A DNA stretch of 64,000 bases from contig NZ_CP157793.1 in the NCBI RefSeq assembly GCF_040110915.1, positions 3,236,939 through 3,300,938 of the forward strand, written 5' to 3'. The notes beneath the pieces are model-generated. The model was not told where the DNA came from and ran no database searches. It worked only from the letters and a program-made list of their open reading frames with translations. This document shows, in pieces, positions 1 to 7,378 of this stretch (position 1 is its first letter; the number at the start of each line of letters is the position of its first letter). The translations under genes and the position numbers were made by a program. The DNA is from Stappia sp. Lineage in GTDB: Bacteria; Pseudomonadota; Alphaproteobacteria; Rhizobiales; Stappiaceae.

Positions 1-573
1 GCAGGTCCGCGCCGCCAGCCGCGGATCGGGCGTCAGCCACTCCACCAGCATGTCGTCATGCGCCGACAGGAAAAACACATCCCGGCGCGCCAGCGCCAGA
101 CGCCGGTGAAAGTCCTCCACCAGCCCACGCACGGACTGGAAACCGGTCACATAGATCCGGTCGGACCCGGTGACGAGCCGCGTGATGGTCTCCCAGTCTT
201 CTCCGCCGGTCTGGATGAAGACGCTCGTCAGCGCCTGAACTTCCGCTTCATGGGTTTGCTGGTATCGATCGGGAATATCGCCATCGGAGACAAATGACGC
301 CGTGGTGACCGAGTAGTGCTCGCGCAACAGCTGTTTCAGGCCTTTCATTCCATCACACCCGAGGCGCCGGAGAAGCCGTCCGACGGTGACCTCCGAGACA
401 CCCGCCTTGGCGGCAAGCGACTTGCCGGTCTCCAGGCCGAGAGACGAAATATTGAGACTGATGAACTGCGCCAGCCGCGCCTCCTGTTTGGGCAGTCTCG
501 GCGTTTCGTCCTGCAAACGCTTGATAAATTCATCGAATTTCACGAGCGGGAATGATGAAAAACCGGTCTCCAT
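1..573 (-). CDS. MurR/RpiR-family transcriptional regulator (3' end cut by window edge)
   Basis: The reverse strand reads open from an ATG at 573 to the window edge, giving 191 codons with no stop. The N-terminal part (about residues 8-80) is an RpiR-type helix-turn-helix: it has the family's LPKQEARLAQFI stretch, then SLAAKAGVSEVTVGRLLRRLGCDGMKGLK. From about residue 125 a SIS (sugar isomerase) fold begins (DRIYVTGFQSVRGLVEDF), which in this family binds a phosphorylated sugar or another small ligand. The gene diverges from the ABC transporter operon that starts at 703. A 17-bp palindrome lies between them, so this protein is the likely local regulator. The SIS domain is incomplete in the window, so the ligand cannot be judged. 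Confidence 0.85.
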   Translation of the reverse strand, partial: METGFSSFPLVKFDEFIKRLQDETPRLPKQEARLAQFISLNISSLGLETGKSLAAKAGVSEVTVGRLLRRLGCDGMKGLKQLLREHYSVTTASFVSDGDIPDRYQQTHEAEVQALTSVFIQTGGEDWETITRLVTGSDRIYVTGFQSVRGLVEDFHRRLALARRDVFFLSAHDDMLVEWLTPDPRLAARTC

Positions 574-608
574 GAGCGCCTCGATATGAAAGAAAAATAA
601 CGTTTGAC

Positions 609-625
609 TGAAATGTCATATTTCA
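609..625. promoter_or_regulatory. Palindromic operator candidate for the RpiR regulator
   Basis: TGAAATGTCATATTTCA is a TGAAAT/ATTTCA inverted repeat with a 5-bp spacer, lying between the divergent regulator (start 573) and the ABC operon (start 703). RpiR-family proteins commonly bind TGAAA-type palindromes. A -35-like TTGACT at 604-609 abuts its left edge, so a bound repressor would block transcription toward the transporter. No convincing -10 hexamer is visible. Confidence 0.5.
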
Positions 626-702
626 ATCTCCTAAACGGCACAACCCGGCCGCTCACAGGTGCCGGGAAGAACTTCCAAAGCAATAATTCCAGGGGACAAG
701 CA

Positions 703-1749
703 ATGACTCACACATCGATCCGTCGCGCCGCGACGGCCGTTGCCGCGCTTGCGGCGCTCACCGCGGCGACCGCCTCCGCAGGGGCCGAGGGAGAACTCAA
801 CCTCTATAACTGGGGCGATTACATCAATCCGGCGGTCCTGACCCGCTTCACCGAGGAAACGGGCATCAGGGTCAATCTCGACACCTATGGCTCCAACGAG
901 GAGATGCTGGCGAAAATCCAGGCCGGCGCGACCGGCTACGACATCGTCTTTCCCTCGGTGCACATGCACGACATCATGTACCAGCTGGGCTTGCTGGCGA
1001 AGACCGACATCGGATCCGATCCGGCCTTCGAGAACATCGACCCGCAGTTCCTCCGCGCCAAGACCGACCCGAACGCGGAGTACTGCCTGCCCTACTCATG
1101 GGGCACCGTCGGGATCGTCTACAACAAGCAGAAGGTCGACACGCTCGAGAGCTGGGCGGATTTCTTCGCGCTGGCGGAACAGGACCAGAAGATCATCCTG
1201 CTCGACGACCTGCGCGAGACCATCGGCATCGGCCACATCATGAACGGCACCTCGGTGAATTCGACCGATCCGGACGAGATCAAGGCCGCCGCCGATTTCA
1301 TTCTCGAGCGTAAGGGCAACGTCACGGCCTTCACCTATGACAGCGTGCCGCTGGTCCAGGCCGGCGACGTGGCCGCCGCGCATTGGTATGTCGGGGCCAA
1401 CATCTTCGTGAAGCAGGCGCCCGACATTCTGGCCTACGTCATTCCCGAGGAGGGAGCGACCATGTACCAGGAAAACATGTGCGTGCTGAAAAGCGCCCCG
1501 AACATGGAGAACGCCAACCGCTTCCTGCGCTTCTACCTTCAGCCGGAAATCGCGGCCCTGAACGTCGCGCAGCAGCTCAACGGCACGGCGAACCGCGCGG
1601 CGATGGAATTCATTCCACAGGACATCGCCACCAACGAGACGATCTATCCGCCGCAGGACGTGATGGACAAGCTGCAGATCTTCGAGGATCTCGGCCGGGA
1701 TCTCCAGCTTTACAACAGAGAGTGGGTGCGGATCAAAACCGCCCAATAG
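703..1749 (+). CDS. PotD/PotF-type ABC transporter substrate-binding protein
   Basis: Periplasmic solute-binding protein of the polyamine-type ABC family (SBP_bac_8/PotD-like), 348 residues. The ATG at 703 is preceded by an AGGGGA ribosome-binding site at 691-696; the frame is open upstream but carries no signal sequence there. The protein starts with a signal peptide (MTHTSIRRAATAVAALAALT), cleaved near ASAGAEG. The mature protein begins GELNLYNWGDYINPAVLTRF, the classic start of PotD-like proteins, and continues with the TYGSNEEMLAKIQAG segment. It is the first gene of an operon with potA-, potB- and potC-like genes. Polyamine specificity is not proven: the family also takes up opine-like and modified amino compounds, and the adjacent aminopeptidase hints at an amide substrate. 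Confidence 0.93.
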   Translation: MTHTSIRRAATAVAALAALTAATASAGAEGELNLYNWGDYINPAVLTRFTEETGIRVNLDTYGSNEEMLAKIQAGATGYDIVFPSVHMHDIMYQLGLLAKTDIGSDPAFENIDPQFLRAKTDPNAEYCLPYSWGTVGIVYNKQKVDTLESWADFFALAEQDQKIILLDDLRETIGIGHIMNGTSVNSTDPDEIKAAADFILERKGNVTAFTYDSVPLVQAGDVAAAHWYVGANIFVKQAPDILAYVIPEEGATMYQENMCVLKSAPNMENANRFLRFYLQPEIAALNVAQQLNGTANRAAMEFIPQDIATNETIYPPQDVMDKLQIFEDLGRDLQLYNREWVRIKTAQ

Positions 1750-1830
1750 GCGCGTCCCGACCGGGTTTGCCTGCACGGCCCGCTTTTCCGACCGGGCCGT
1801 GCCCCTGTCCCCATTCCATCCGGAGCTTCC

Positions 1831-2937
1831 ATGTCCGCTGTCCTGAAGATCGAAGGGGCATCGAAGAGTTTCGATGCGCCCGAAGGCGGAAAGATCCACG
1901 CCCTTCGCAACGTCTCGCTGACCATCGCCCACAATGAGTTCCTCACCCTGCTTGGACCGTCCGGCTGCGGCAAGACGACAATGCTGCGCGCCGTCAGCGG
2001 CTTCGAGGATCTGGACGCCGGCGAAATCTACATCGAGGGGGTGGCCATGGGCGGCCGTCCCGCGCACAAGCGTCCCGTCAACACCGTGTTCCAGCGGTAT
2101 GCGCTGTTTCCGCATCTGAGCGTCGCGCGGAATGTTTCCTACAGTCTCGAGGTCGCCGGCGTCGACAAGGCGGAAATCCGCAAGCGCGTCGGCGACATGC
2201 TGGAGATGGTCGGGCTCGGGGCCTTCGGCGAACGCCGCATCGCGCAACTCTCCGGGGGCCAACAACAACGCGTGGCGCTGGCCCGCTCGCTTGTCGCGCG
2301 CCCCAAGGTTCTGCTTCTCGACGAGCCGCTGTCCGCGCTCGACAAGAACCTGCGCCACAAGATGCAGGAGGAACTGAAAGGCCTTCAGCACGAGTTGGGC
2401 ATCACCTTCATCTTCGTGACGCACGACCAGGAAGAGGCGCTTGTGATGTCGGACAGGATCGCGGTCCTGGAAGGCGGCAAGATCCAGCAACTCGACGCGC
2501 CGGAAGCGCTTTACCGCTACCCGAGGAACGAATTCGTCGCCCGCTTCATCGGCGAGAGCAACCTTCTGCCGGGCACGATCGTGGCGACCGACTGCGACAC
2601 ATGCGACGTTCGCCTGTCCGACGACACGGTGCTTGCGGGTTGTCGCCGAGGCGACCTCGTCGAAGGAGCCCGGGTCAAGGTGTTGATCCGTCCGGAGAGC
2701 GTGATCGCGTCACCGGACAGCACGACCGCCGGTCAGGCGATCCGCGGCACGATCTCGGAAAGCTATTTCATCGGCACGGACTATCAGCTCGTGGTGCGGC
2801 GCGACGGCTTGCCGCCCTTCCGGGCGACAGTCCGGGCTCAGACAGATGCCGCCCGCTTCGCCGAAGGCCAACCGCTCGATCTGTTCGTGCCGCACGACGC
2901 CATGCACCTGATCGCAGCAGAGGACGCACCGGCATGA
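1831..2937 (+). CDS. PotA-type ABC transporter ATP-binding subunit
   Basis: Cytoplasmic ATPase of the importer, 368 residues. Walker A GPSGCGKTT is at about residues 42-50, the signature LSGGQQQRVALARS at about 140-153, Walker B with LLLDEPLSALD at about 161-171, and the switch histidine in FVTHDQEEAL near 200. A C-terminal TOBE-like region (about 290-360) is typical of PotA/UgpC-type ATPases. A CGGAG ribosome-binding site precedes the ATG. Its TGA overlaps the ATG of the next permease gene, so translation is coupled. It follows the binding-protein gene after about 80 nt. Confidence 0.94.
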   Translation: MSAVLKIEGASKSFDAPEGGKIHALRNVSLTIAHNEFLTLLGPSGCGKTTMLRAVSGFEDLDAGEIYIEGVAMGGRPAHKRPVNTVFQRYALFPHLSVARNVSYSLEVAGVDKAEIRKRVGDMLEMVGLGAFGERRIAQLSGGQQQRVALARSLVARPKVLLLDEPLSALDKNLRHKMQEELKGLQHELGITFIFVTHDQEEALVMSDRIAVLEGGKIQQLDAPEALYRYPRNEFVARFIGESNLLPGTIVATDCDTCDVRLSDDTVLAGCRRGDLVEGARVKVLIRPESVIASPDSTTAGQAIRGTISESYFIGTDYQLVVRRDGLPPFRATVRAQTDAARFAEGQPLDLFVPHDAMHLIAAEDAPA

Positions 2938-3869
2938 TGGCGCGGTTCACTTCGCTGAGAGCCCGGCGCGCCCTGTCCCTGTACGGGCTGCTGTCGGCGC
3001 CCACCGTGTTCCTGGCCATCTTCTTTCTCGGGCCGCTCGGCATCATGGTGGTCTACACCTTCCTCACTCCCGGCCTTTACGGGGGTGTCGACTGGGCCTT
3101 TTCCCACCTCAACTACGGCCGGATCCTGGGCTGGGCGGACACGCGCTACGACCAGTTCGATCCGGTCTATATCTCCATCTTCCTGCGCTCCATCCGACTT
3201 GCGGCGACCACGGTCCTCGCCTGTCTGGTGATCTGCTATCCCTTTGCCTTCTGGGTGGCCCGTCAGCCGGAACGATGGCGGAACTTCTTCATCTTCCTGA
3301 TCACCCTGCCGTTCTTCATCAGCCTGATCGTGCGCCTGTTCGCCTGGGTTCTCATCCTGCGTCCGACCGGCTTTCTCAACCAGGCACTGCTGGGCCTGGG
3401 ACTGGTCGACGCTCCGCTGGATATCATCTTCACCGATATCGCGGTGGTCATCGGGATGACCTACGTCTTCATCCCCTTCATGTTCCTGCCGCTCTATTCG
3501 AGCATCGAGAAGCTGGACGGAAGCCTGATCGAGGCCTCGCAGGACCTGGGCGCCAGCCCCTTGCAGACCTTCCTGCGGGTGATCCTGCCGATGACATTGC
3601 CCGGCATCGTCGGCGGCTCGATCATCGTCTTCATTCCAAGTCTCGGGAACTTCATCGTGCCCTCGCTTCTGGGGGGCGCCCGGGTGGTGATGATCGGCAA
3701 TCTCATCGAGCAGCAATTCCTGTCGGCGCGCAACTGGCCGTTCGGCTCGGCGCTCGGAATGATGGTCATGGCCGCCGTTCTCGTCCTGCTCATGATCTAC
3801 GTCAGGGTTCTGTCGCGCGAGGACCGTCGGGCCGAGGCGCGACAGGCGCGCGAGGAGGATGAACGATGA
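2934..3869 (+). CDS. PotB-type ABC transporter permease
   Basis: Inner-membrane permease of 311 residues with about six transmembrane helices. The first helix is in SLYGLLSAPTVFLAIFFLGP. The EAA loop that docks the ATPase is visible as EASQDLGASPLQTFLRVILP. The ATG at 2934 overlaps the stop of the ATPase gene (ATGATGA context); the frame is open upstream, but that extension is only the shadow of the potA-like gene. The next permease starts inside the stop codon of this one. The order binding protein, ATPase, PotB, PotC is the standard arrangement of PotABCD-type systems. Confidence 0.93.
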   Translation: MMARFTSLRARRALSLYGLLSAPTVFLAIFFLGPLGIMVVYTFLTPGLYGGVDWAFSHLNYGRILGWADTRYDQFDPVYISIFLRSIRLAATTVLACLVICYPFAFWVARQPERWRNFFIFLITLPFFISLIVRLFAWVLILRPTGFLNQALLGLGLVDAPLDIIFTDIAVVIGMTYVFIPFMFLPLYSSIEKLDGSLIEASQDLGASPLQTFLRVILPMTLPGIVGGSIIVFIPSLGNFIVPSLLGGARVVMIGNLIEQQFLSARNWPFGSALGMMVMAAVLVLLMIYVRVLSREDRRAEARQAREEDER

Positions 3870-4696
3870 AAACCCGGATGCGGCCCGGCGCCGTTTTCCT
3901 GTCCGTCTTCGGCTGGCTGTTCCTGACCTTCATCTACGTCCCGATCCTGCTGATCGTCGTGTTCTCGTTCAACGCCAACCCGGTCAACATGATGATCTGG
4001 GAAGGGTTCACGCTCGACTGGTACCGGACGATCTTCGGCTTTCCCACGACGCTGAACGAGCAGACGCTCTATGTGGAATCGACCGCCCAGCTCTACAGTG
4101 CCGTCCTCAACAGCCTGACGGTCGCCTTCCTGACGACGCTCGTCTCGACGATCTTCGGAACGGCCGTGGCGCTGGCGGTGGCCCGCTTCCGGTTTCGGCT
4201 GAAGGGCTTCTACCGGGCACTGATGTTCATGCCGATGATCATGCCCGACATCATTCTGGGCATCGCGCTGCTGATCTTCTTCGTCTCCTTCGGCTTCAGC
4301 CTCGGTCTTCAGACGATCGTGATCGGGCACACGACGTTCCTGTGCAGCTATGTCTTCGTGGTCGTCAGCGCGCGTCTGGCGGATATGGATGAAAGTCTGG
4401 AGGAGGCGTCCGCCGATCTCGGCGCCGACGGCTGGACCACGTTCCGGCGGATCACGCTTCCGATGATCGCGCCGGGGGTCATCGGCGGCGCCATGCTCGC
4501 CTTCATCATCTCGATGGACGATCTGGTGATCACCTATTTCATCTCCGGCGTCGATTCCACGACCCTGCCGGTTCACATCTACGGAATGCTGCGGCGCGGG
4601 ATCAAACCGGAGATCAACGCGATCGCGACGATCATGCTGCTCGCGTCCTTCGTGATCGCATCGATCGGCCTCTACCTGCGGGCCCGCAAAAGATGA
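3866..4696 (+). CDS. PotC-type ABC transporter permease
   Basis: Second membrane subunit, 276 residues with about six helices, starting MKTRMRPGAVFLSVFGWLFL. The EAA motif reads EEASADLGADGWTTFRRITLP, and the C-terminal segment FIISMDDLVITYFISG is very characteristic of PotC/PotI-like permeases. The start overlaps the stop of the PotB-like gene by four bases, and its own stop overlaps the start of the downstream peptidase. The transporter and that enzyme are therefore almost certainly one transcript. Confidence 0.93.
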   Translation: MKTRMRPGAVFLSVFGWLFLTFIYVPILLIVVFSFNANPVNMMIWEGFTLDWYRTIFGFPTTLNEQTLYVESTAQLYSAVLNSLTVAFLTTLVSTIFGTAVALAVARFRFRLKGFYRALMFMPMIMPDIILGIALLIFFVSFGFSLGLQTIVIGHTTFLCSYVFVVVSARLADMDESLEEASADLGADGWTTFRRITLPMIAPGVIGGAMLAFIISMDDLVITYFISGVDSTTLPVHIYGMLRRGIKPEINAIATIMLLASFVIASIGLYLRARKR

Positions 4697-5805
4697 GCAC
4701 CCCCATGAAAAAGAACCGCGCCCGCGACCTTGGCCTGACGCTTCCCGGAGTGCCAGGGCGGCACAATGCCATCACCGATGTCGGTGGGGTGCTCGTCGGC
4801 TTCGAGACCCTGTCGTCCTGTCGCGATCCGGCACTCGCCACCGGCGGCCTGCCGGTCCAGACCGGCGTGACCGCGATCCTTCCGCGCGGCAACGAACCGA
4901 CCCCGAGGCCCGTGTTTGCCGGCATTCACGCGCTCAATGGCAATGGCGAGATGACCGGGAGCCACTGGATTCGCGATGGCGGCTATTTCGTCGGACCAGT
5001 CCTGATCACCAACACCCACAGCGTGGGCGCGGCGCATGAGGGCGCCGTCCGCTGGATCCTCGACACCTATCGCGAGACCTGGGAGCGCCATCATCTGTGG
5101 GCCATGCCGGTCGTGGCGGAGACCTACGATGGCGTTCTGAACGATATCAACGGGCTCCACGTGCGACCCGACCACGCCTTGCGCGCGCTCGCCAACGCCG
5201 CGGGCGGCCCCGTGCGCGAGGGCAATGTCGGCGGCGGTGCCGGCATGATCTGTTACGAATACAAGGGAGGAACGGGAACCGCGTCGCGCGTGATCGAGAT
5301 CGACGGCGGTGCCTACACCATCGGCGTGCTCGTTCAGGCGAACCACGGTCTGCGGCCCTGGCTCAAGGTGCTCGGCAAGTCGGTCGGAGAGACGATGCGC
5401 GACGACCGGCTGCCGGGGTTTGAAACGGAGCGCGGCTCGATCATCGCGGTGATCGCGACCGATCTCCCGCTGCTTCCCTCGCAACTCGACCGGCTGGCCC
5501 GCCGTGGCAGCATCGGGATCGGGCGCGGCGGAACGCCCGGCGGCAACAACTCCGGCGATATCTTTCTGGCCTTCAGCACGGCCAACGAAATGGACCTGCC
5601 GCAGGTGAGCGCCCCGTTCAAGACGCTGGTCTCGCTCAACGACGAATGTCTGGACCCGGTTTACTTGGCGACCGTCGAGGCCGTGGACGAGGCAATCCTG
5701 AATGCCATGCTCGCGGCCGAGGACACGCCGACGGCCCGGCCGCCGGGTCACATCTGCAAGGCGCTGGAGCCGGACAAGCTGCTGGCATGTCTTGAGGGCC
5801 TTTGA
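4693..5805 (+). CDS. P1 (DmpA/BapA-type) aminopeptidase, peptidase family S58
   Basis: A 370-residue N-terminal-nucleophile hydrolase of the DmpA family, which cleaves N-terminal residues from peptides, amides or beta-peptides after self-cleavage into two chains. The start has the family's TDVGGVLVGFETL segment. The self-processing site is in PGGNNSGDIF, with Ser at about residue 287 as the expected nucleophile at the new N-terminus. There is no signal peptide, so it should act in the cytoplasm. Its ATG overlaps the stop of the PotC-like permease. The context suggests that the imported compound is an amide or peptide-like conjugate hydrolysed by this enzyme, but the substrate is unknown. Confidence 0.88.
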   Translation: MSTPMKKNRARDLGLTLPGVPGRHNAITDVGGVLVGFETLSSCRDPALATGGLPVQTGVTAILPRGNEPTPRPVFAGIHALNGNGEMTGSHWIRDGGYFVGPVLITNTHSVGAAHEGAVRWILDTYRETWERHHLWAMPVVAETYDGVLNDINGLHVRPDHALRALANAAGGPVREGNVGGGAGMICYEYKGGTGTASRVIEIDGGAYTIGVLVQANHGLRPWLKVLGKSVGETMRDDRLPGFETERGSIIAVIATDLPLLPSQLDRLARRGSIGIGRGGTPGGNNSGDIFLAFSTANEMDLPQVSAPFKTLVSLNDECLDPVYLATVEAVDEAILNAMLAAEDTPTARPPGHICKALEPDKLLACLEGL

Positions 5806-5871
5806 TGCTCCGCTTACGGAAGGCCTGTCGCCGCTTCGCCTGAACGGCCTACCGCGACCGCCATCCTGACA

Positions 5872-5908
5872 CGGCATTCGGCCGGCGCGTTGCGTCGGCC
5901 GGATGCCG
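5872..5908 (+). terminator. Long hairpin downstream of the ABC/peptidase operon
   Basis: Two 16-nt arms (5872-5887 and 5893-5908) pair fully if two G-U wobbles are allowed, around a CGTTG loop. The hairpin lies 66 nt after the peptidase stop. It has no T tract, so it is either a weak terminator or an RNA-protecting structure ending the operon. Confidence 0.5.
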
Positions 5909-6014
5909 GGTCGCACGGATGTCCTTTTGGGGTGCGGAGCACAACGGAAACATCCGTGCTCCTGGCCGAAGAACGAACCGGTCAGCGCCGGCGCCTTGCG
6001 GAAACGGACCGTCT

Positions 6015-6124
6015 GGCGACCCGCCCGGAAGACCAGGCCCATGTGAAGTGACACGCGCCCAGCCACCCGGTCACATCGACGGCTCGGCAATGGCACACAG
6101 GCCGGGAACCGTCTTCGCTTCCAC
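6015..6124 (-). pseudogene. Relic of a YhiN/BaiN (HI0933-like) flavoprotein, C-terminal fragment
   Basis: On the reverse strand 6124-6083 reads VEAKTVPGLCAIAE. After a one-base frame change, 6083-6015 reads AVDVTGWLGACHFTWAWSSG followed by RVA. E. coli YhiN-like proteins end with the continuous block [28 protein letters not shown], so both pieces are adjoining parts of one former gene with a single-base deletion where GEVV should be. No start, no FAD-binding N-terminus and no intact frame remain nearby. Recognition rests on motif memory, not on a database search. Confidence 0.6.
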
Positions 6125-6181
6125 CCGACCGGCACGGACGGCTTCGCCGAGGCCGAGGTGACGGCCGGCGGAATCTCAACC
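6107..6181 (+). pseudogene. Relic of the same flavoprotein, VTAGG segment, now in opposite orientation
   Basis: The forward strand reads NRLRFHPTGTDGFAEAEVTA and then GGIST. YhiN-like proteins have NGTEGYRTAEVTLGGVDT immediately before the VPGLYFIGE block. Here this segment points away from the VPGL/DVTGWLG relic on the other strand, with about 18 nt of overlap. This suggests that an inversion broke the dead gene. The stretch 5909-6348 holds nothing else I can identify. Confidence 0.45.
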
Positions 6182-6348
6182 GGGCCCTGTCGAAAGGAAA
6201 AAGCGGCTTCGCGCTGTTCACGCTGGCGCGCATGACAGGCGCTCGCCGGTCAACGCGCTGGACGTTGAAATCCGACCTGACAACATCGCCCCCAGCCCAA
6301 CGCCGACGGCAGCAGGATTGCTCTAAAGTATTGCGATTTCTGGAGGAA

Positions 6349-6425
6349 TGGTAGCGGAGGAGGGACTCGAACCCCCGACACGCGGATTATGATTCCGCTG
6401 CTCTAACCGACTGAGCTACTCCGCC
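6349..6425 (-). tRNA. tRNA-Met (anticodon CAU), CCA encoded
   Basis: The reverse strand folds as a full cloverleaf. The acceptor stem GGCGGAG (6425-6419) pairs with CTCCGCT. The D arm is GCTC..GAGC. The anticodon stem GCGGA/TCCGC closes the loop ATCATAA (anticodon CAT). The T arm is GGGGG TTCGAGT CCCTC. The discriminator A is followed by a genomically encoded CCA at 6351-6349. Elongator tRNA-Met is the best call. A CAU tRNA can also be tRNA-Ile2 after lysidine modification, which sequence alone does not fully exclude. Confidence 0.93.
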
Positions 6426-6652
6426 ATCCGGCGCGCGGCGAGGCCTGCGCGCGAACGATGGCCGCATATAGTCGGCGCCGACGCGGCCTGTCAAGGGATC
6501 TCGGCGGTGCCTGCGCGCGTTTCCCCAGCCGGCGTGCGGTGCCGGCGCAGAGCCCCGTCGATCCCGCCGGAGCGCGCGCCACGGACCCGTCTTGTTCCCG
6601 GTCAGGCTCGCGCCCATATATTCGTCAAGATGAATATATCGAGGGATCGGCC

Positions 6653-7099
6653 ATGCAAGATACTGTCAAGGCAACCTGCGCGGTCTGCGGTCGGACCAAC
6701 CGGCTTCCGGCCGCACGGCTGTCGGCCAGGCCCAAATGCGGCGCGTGCGGCGCCGCGCTCGCCGACGGGACGGTGGCCGTCCTCGACCTGACGACCCATG
6801 ACAAGGCGACGCGTTCCGACGAGGTGGCGCTGGTGGTCGACTACTGGGCCCCCTGGTGCGGCCCCTGCCGCATGATGGCGCCGGAGTTCGCCAGGGCGGC
6901 CAAGGCCATGGCGCCGCGCGTCCGCTTCGCGAAGATCGACACGCAAGACTATCCCCGCGTCTCGCAGGATCTCGGGATCCGCGGCATTCCGCTGCTGATC
7001 CTGTGGCACAAGGGCAAGGAGGTGGCCCGGCTGGCCGGCGCCCACCCGGCCGGCGAGATCGAGGCCTTCGTGCGCGGGACGCTTGCGACGAAGACCTGA
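6653..7099 (+). CDS. trxC: Thioredoxin 2 (TrxC-type, zinc-binding)
   Basis: Cytoplasmic thiol-disulfide reductase of 148 residues. The N-terminus carries two CxxC pairs (C9/C12 and C29/C32) that bind zinc in TrxC proteins. The thioredoxin fold follows, with the active site WAPWCGPC (C69/C72) and the cis-proline loop in IRGIPLLIL. The frame is open upstream, but the ATG at 6653 gives the standard TrxC start (MQDTVKATCAVCGRTNRLP), so the extension is not used. It stands alone, about 230 nt after the tRNA gene, which is on the other strand. The 279 nt after it up to the ABC exporter contain no gene I recognise. Confidence 0.95.
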   Translation: MQDTVKATCAVCGRTNRLPAARLSARPKCGACGAALADGTVAVLDLTTHDKATRSDEVALVVDYWAPWCGPCRMMAPEFARAAKAMAPRVRFAKIDTQDYPRVSQDLGIRGIPLLILWHKGKEVARLAGAHPAGEIEAFVRGTLATKT

Positions 7100-7378
7100 C
7101 CCGCCCGGCGTTGCGCGACGCCGTGGAGATCGCCCTCCCCGCCCCCGCGTTCCGGGCCACCGGGCGCTGGCGGCGCGACCATGTCCCCCGGAGACGCGAA
7201 CACCGGCGCCCGCGGGTCTCCCCCGGCGCCCCCCGCCCCGGCTTTCGGCTTGCCCGAAACCGGCAACTGGCCTAGGACGAGGGGCCGCGACGGGCGGGGG
7301 CGATCGCACGAACGGAGGCACCGGACGCGACGGGGCAGACGCGACGGAATCAGGCGCGACAAGGCGGAGAGCGAGCGC

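Noticed and set aside
5919..6161. 80-codon forward open frame in the gap before the tRNA
   Set aside because: Its translation is proline/arginine-rich with no motif; the gap is better explained by the flavoprotein relic.
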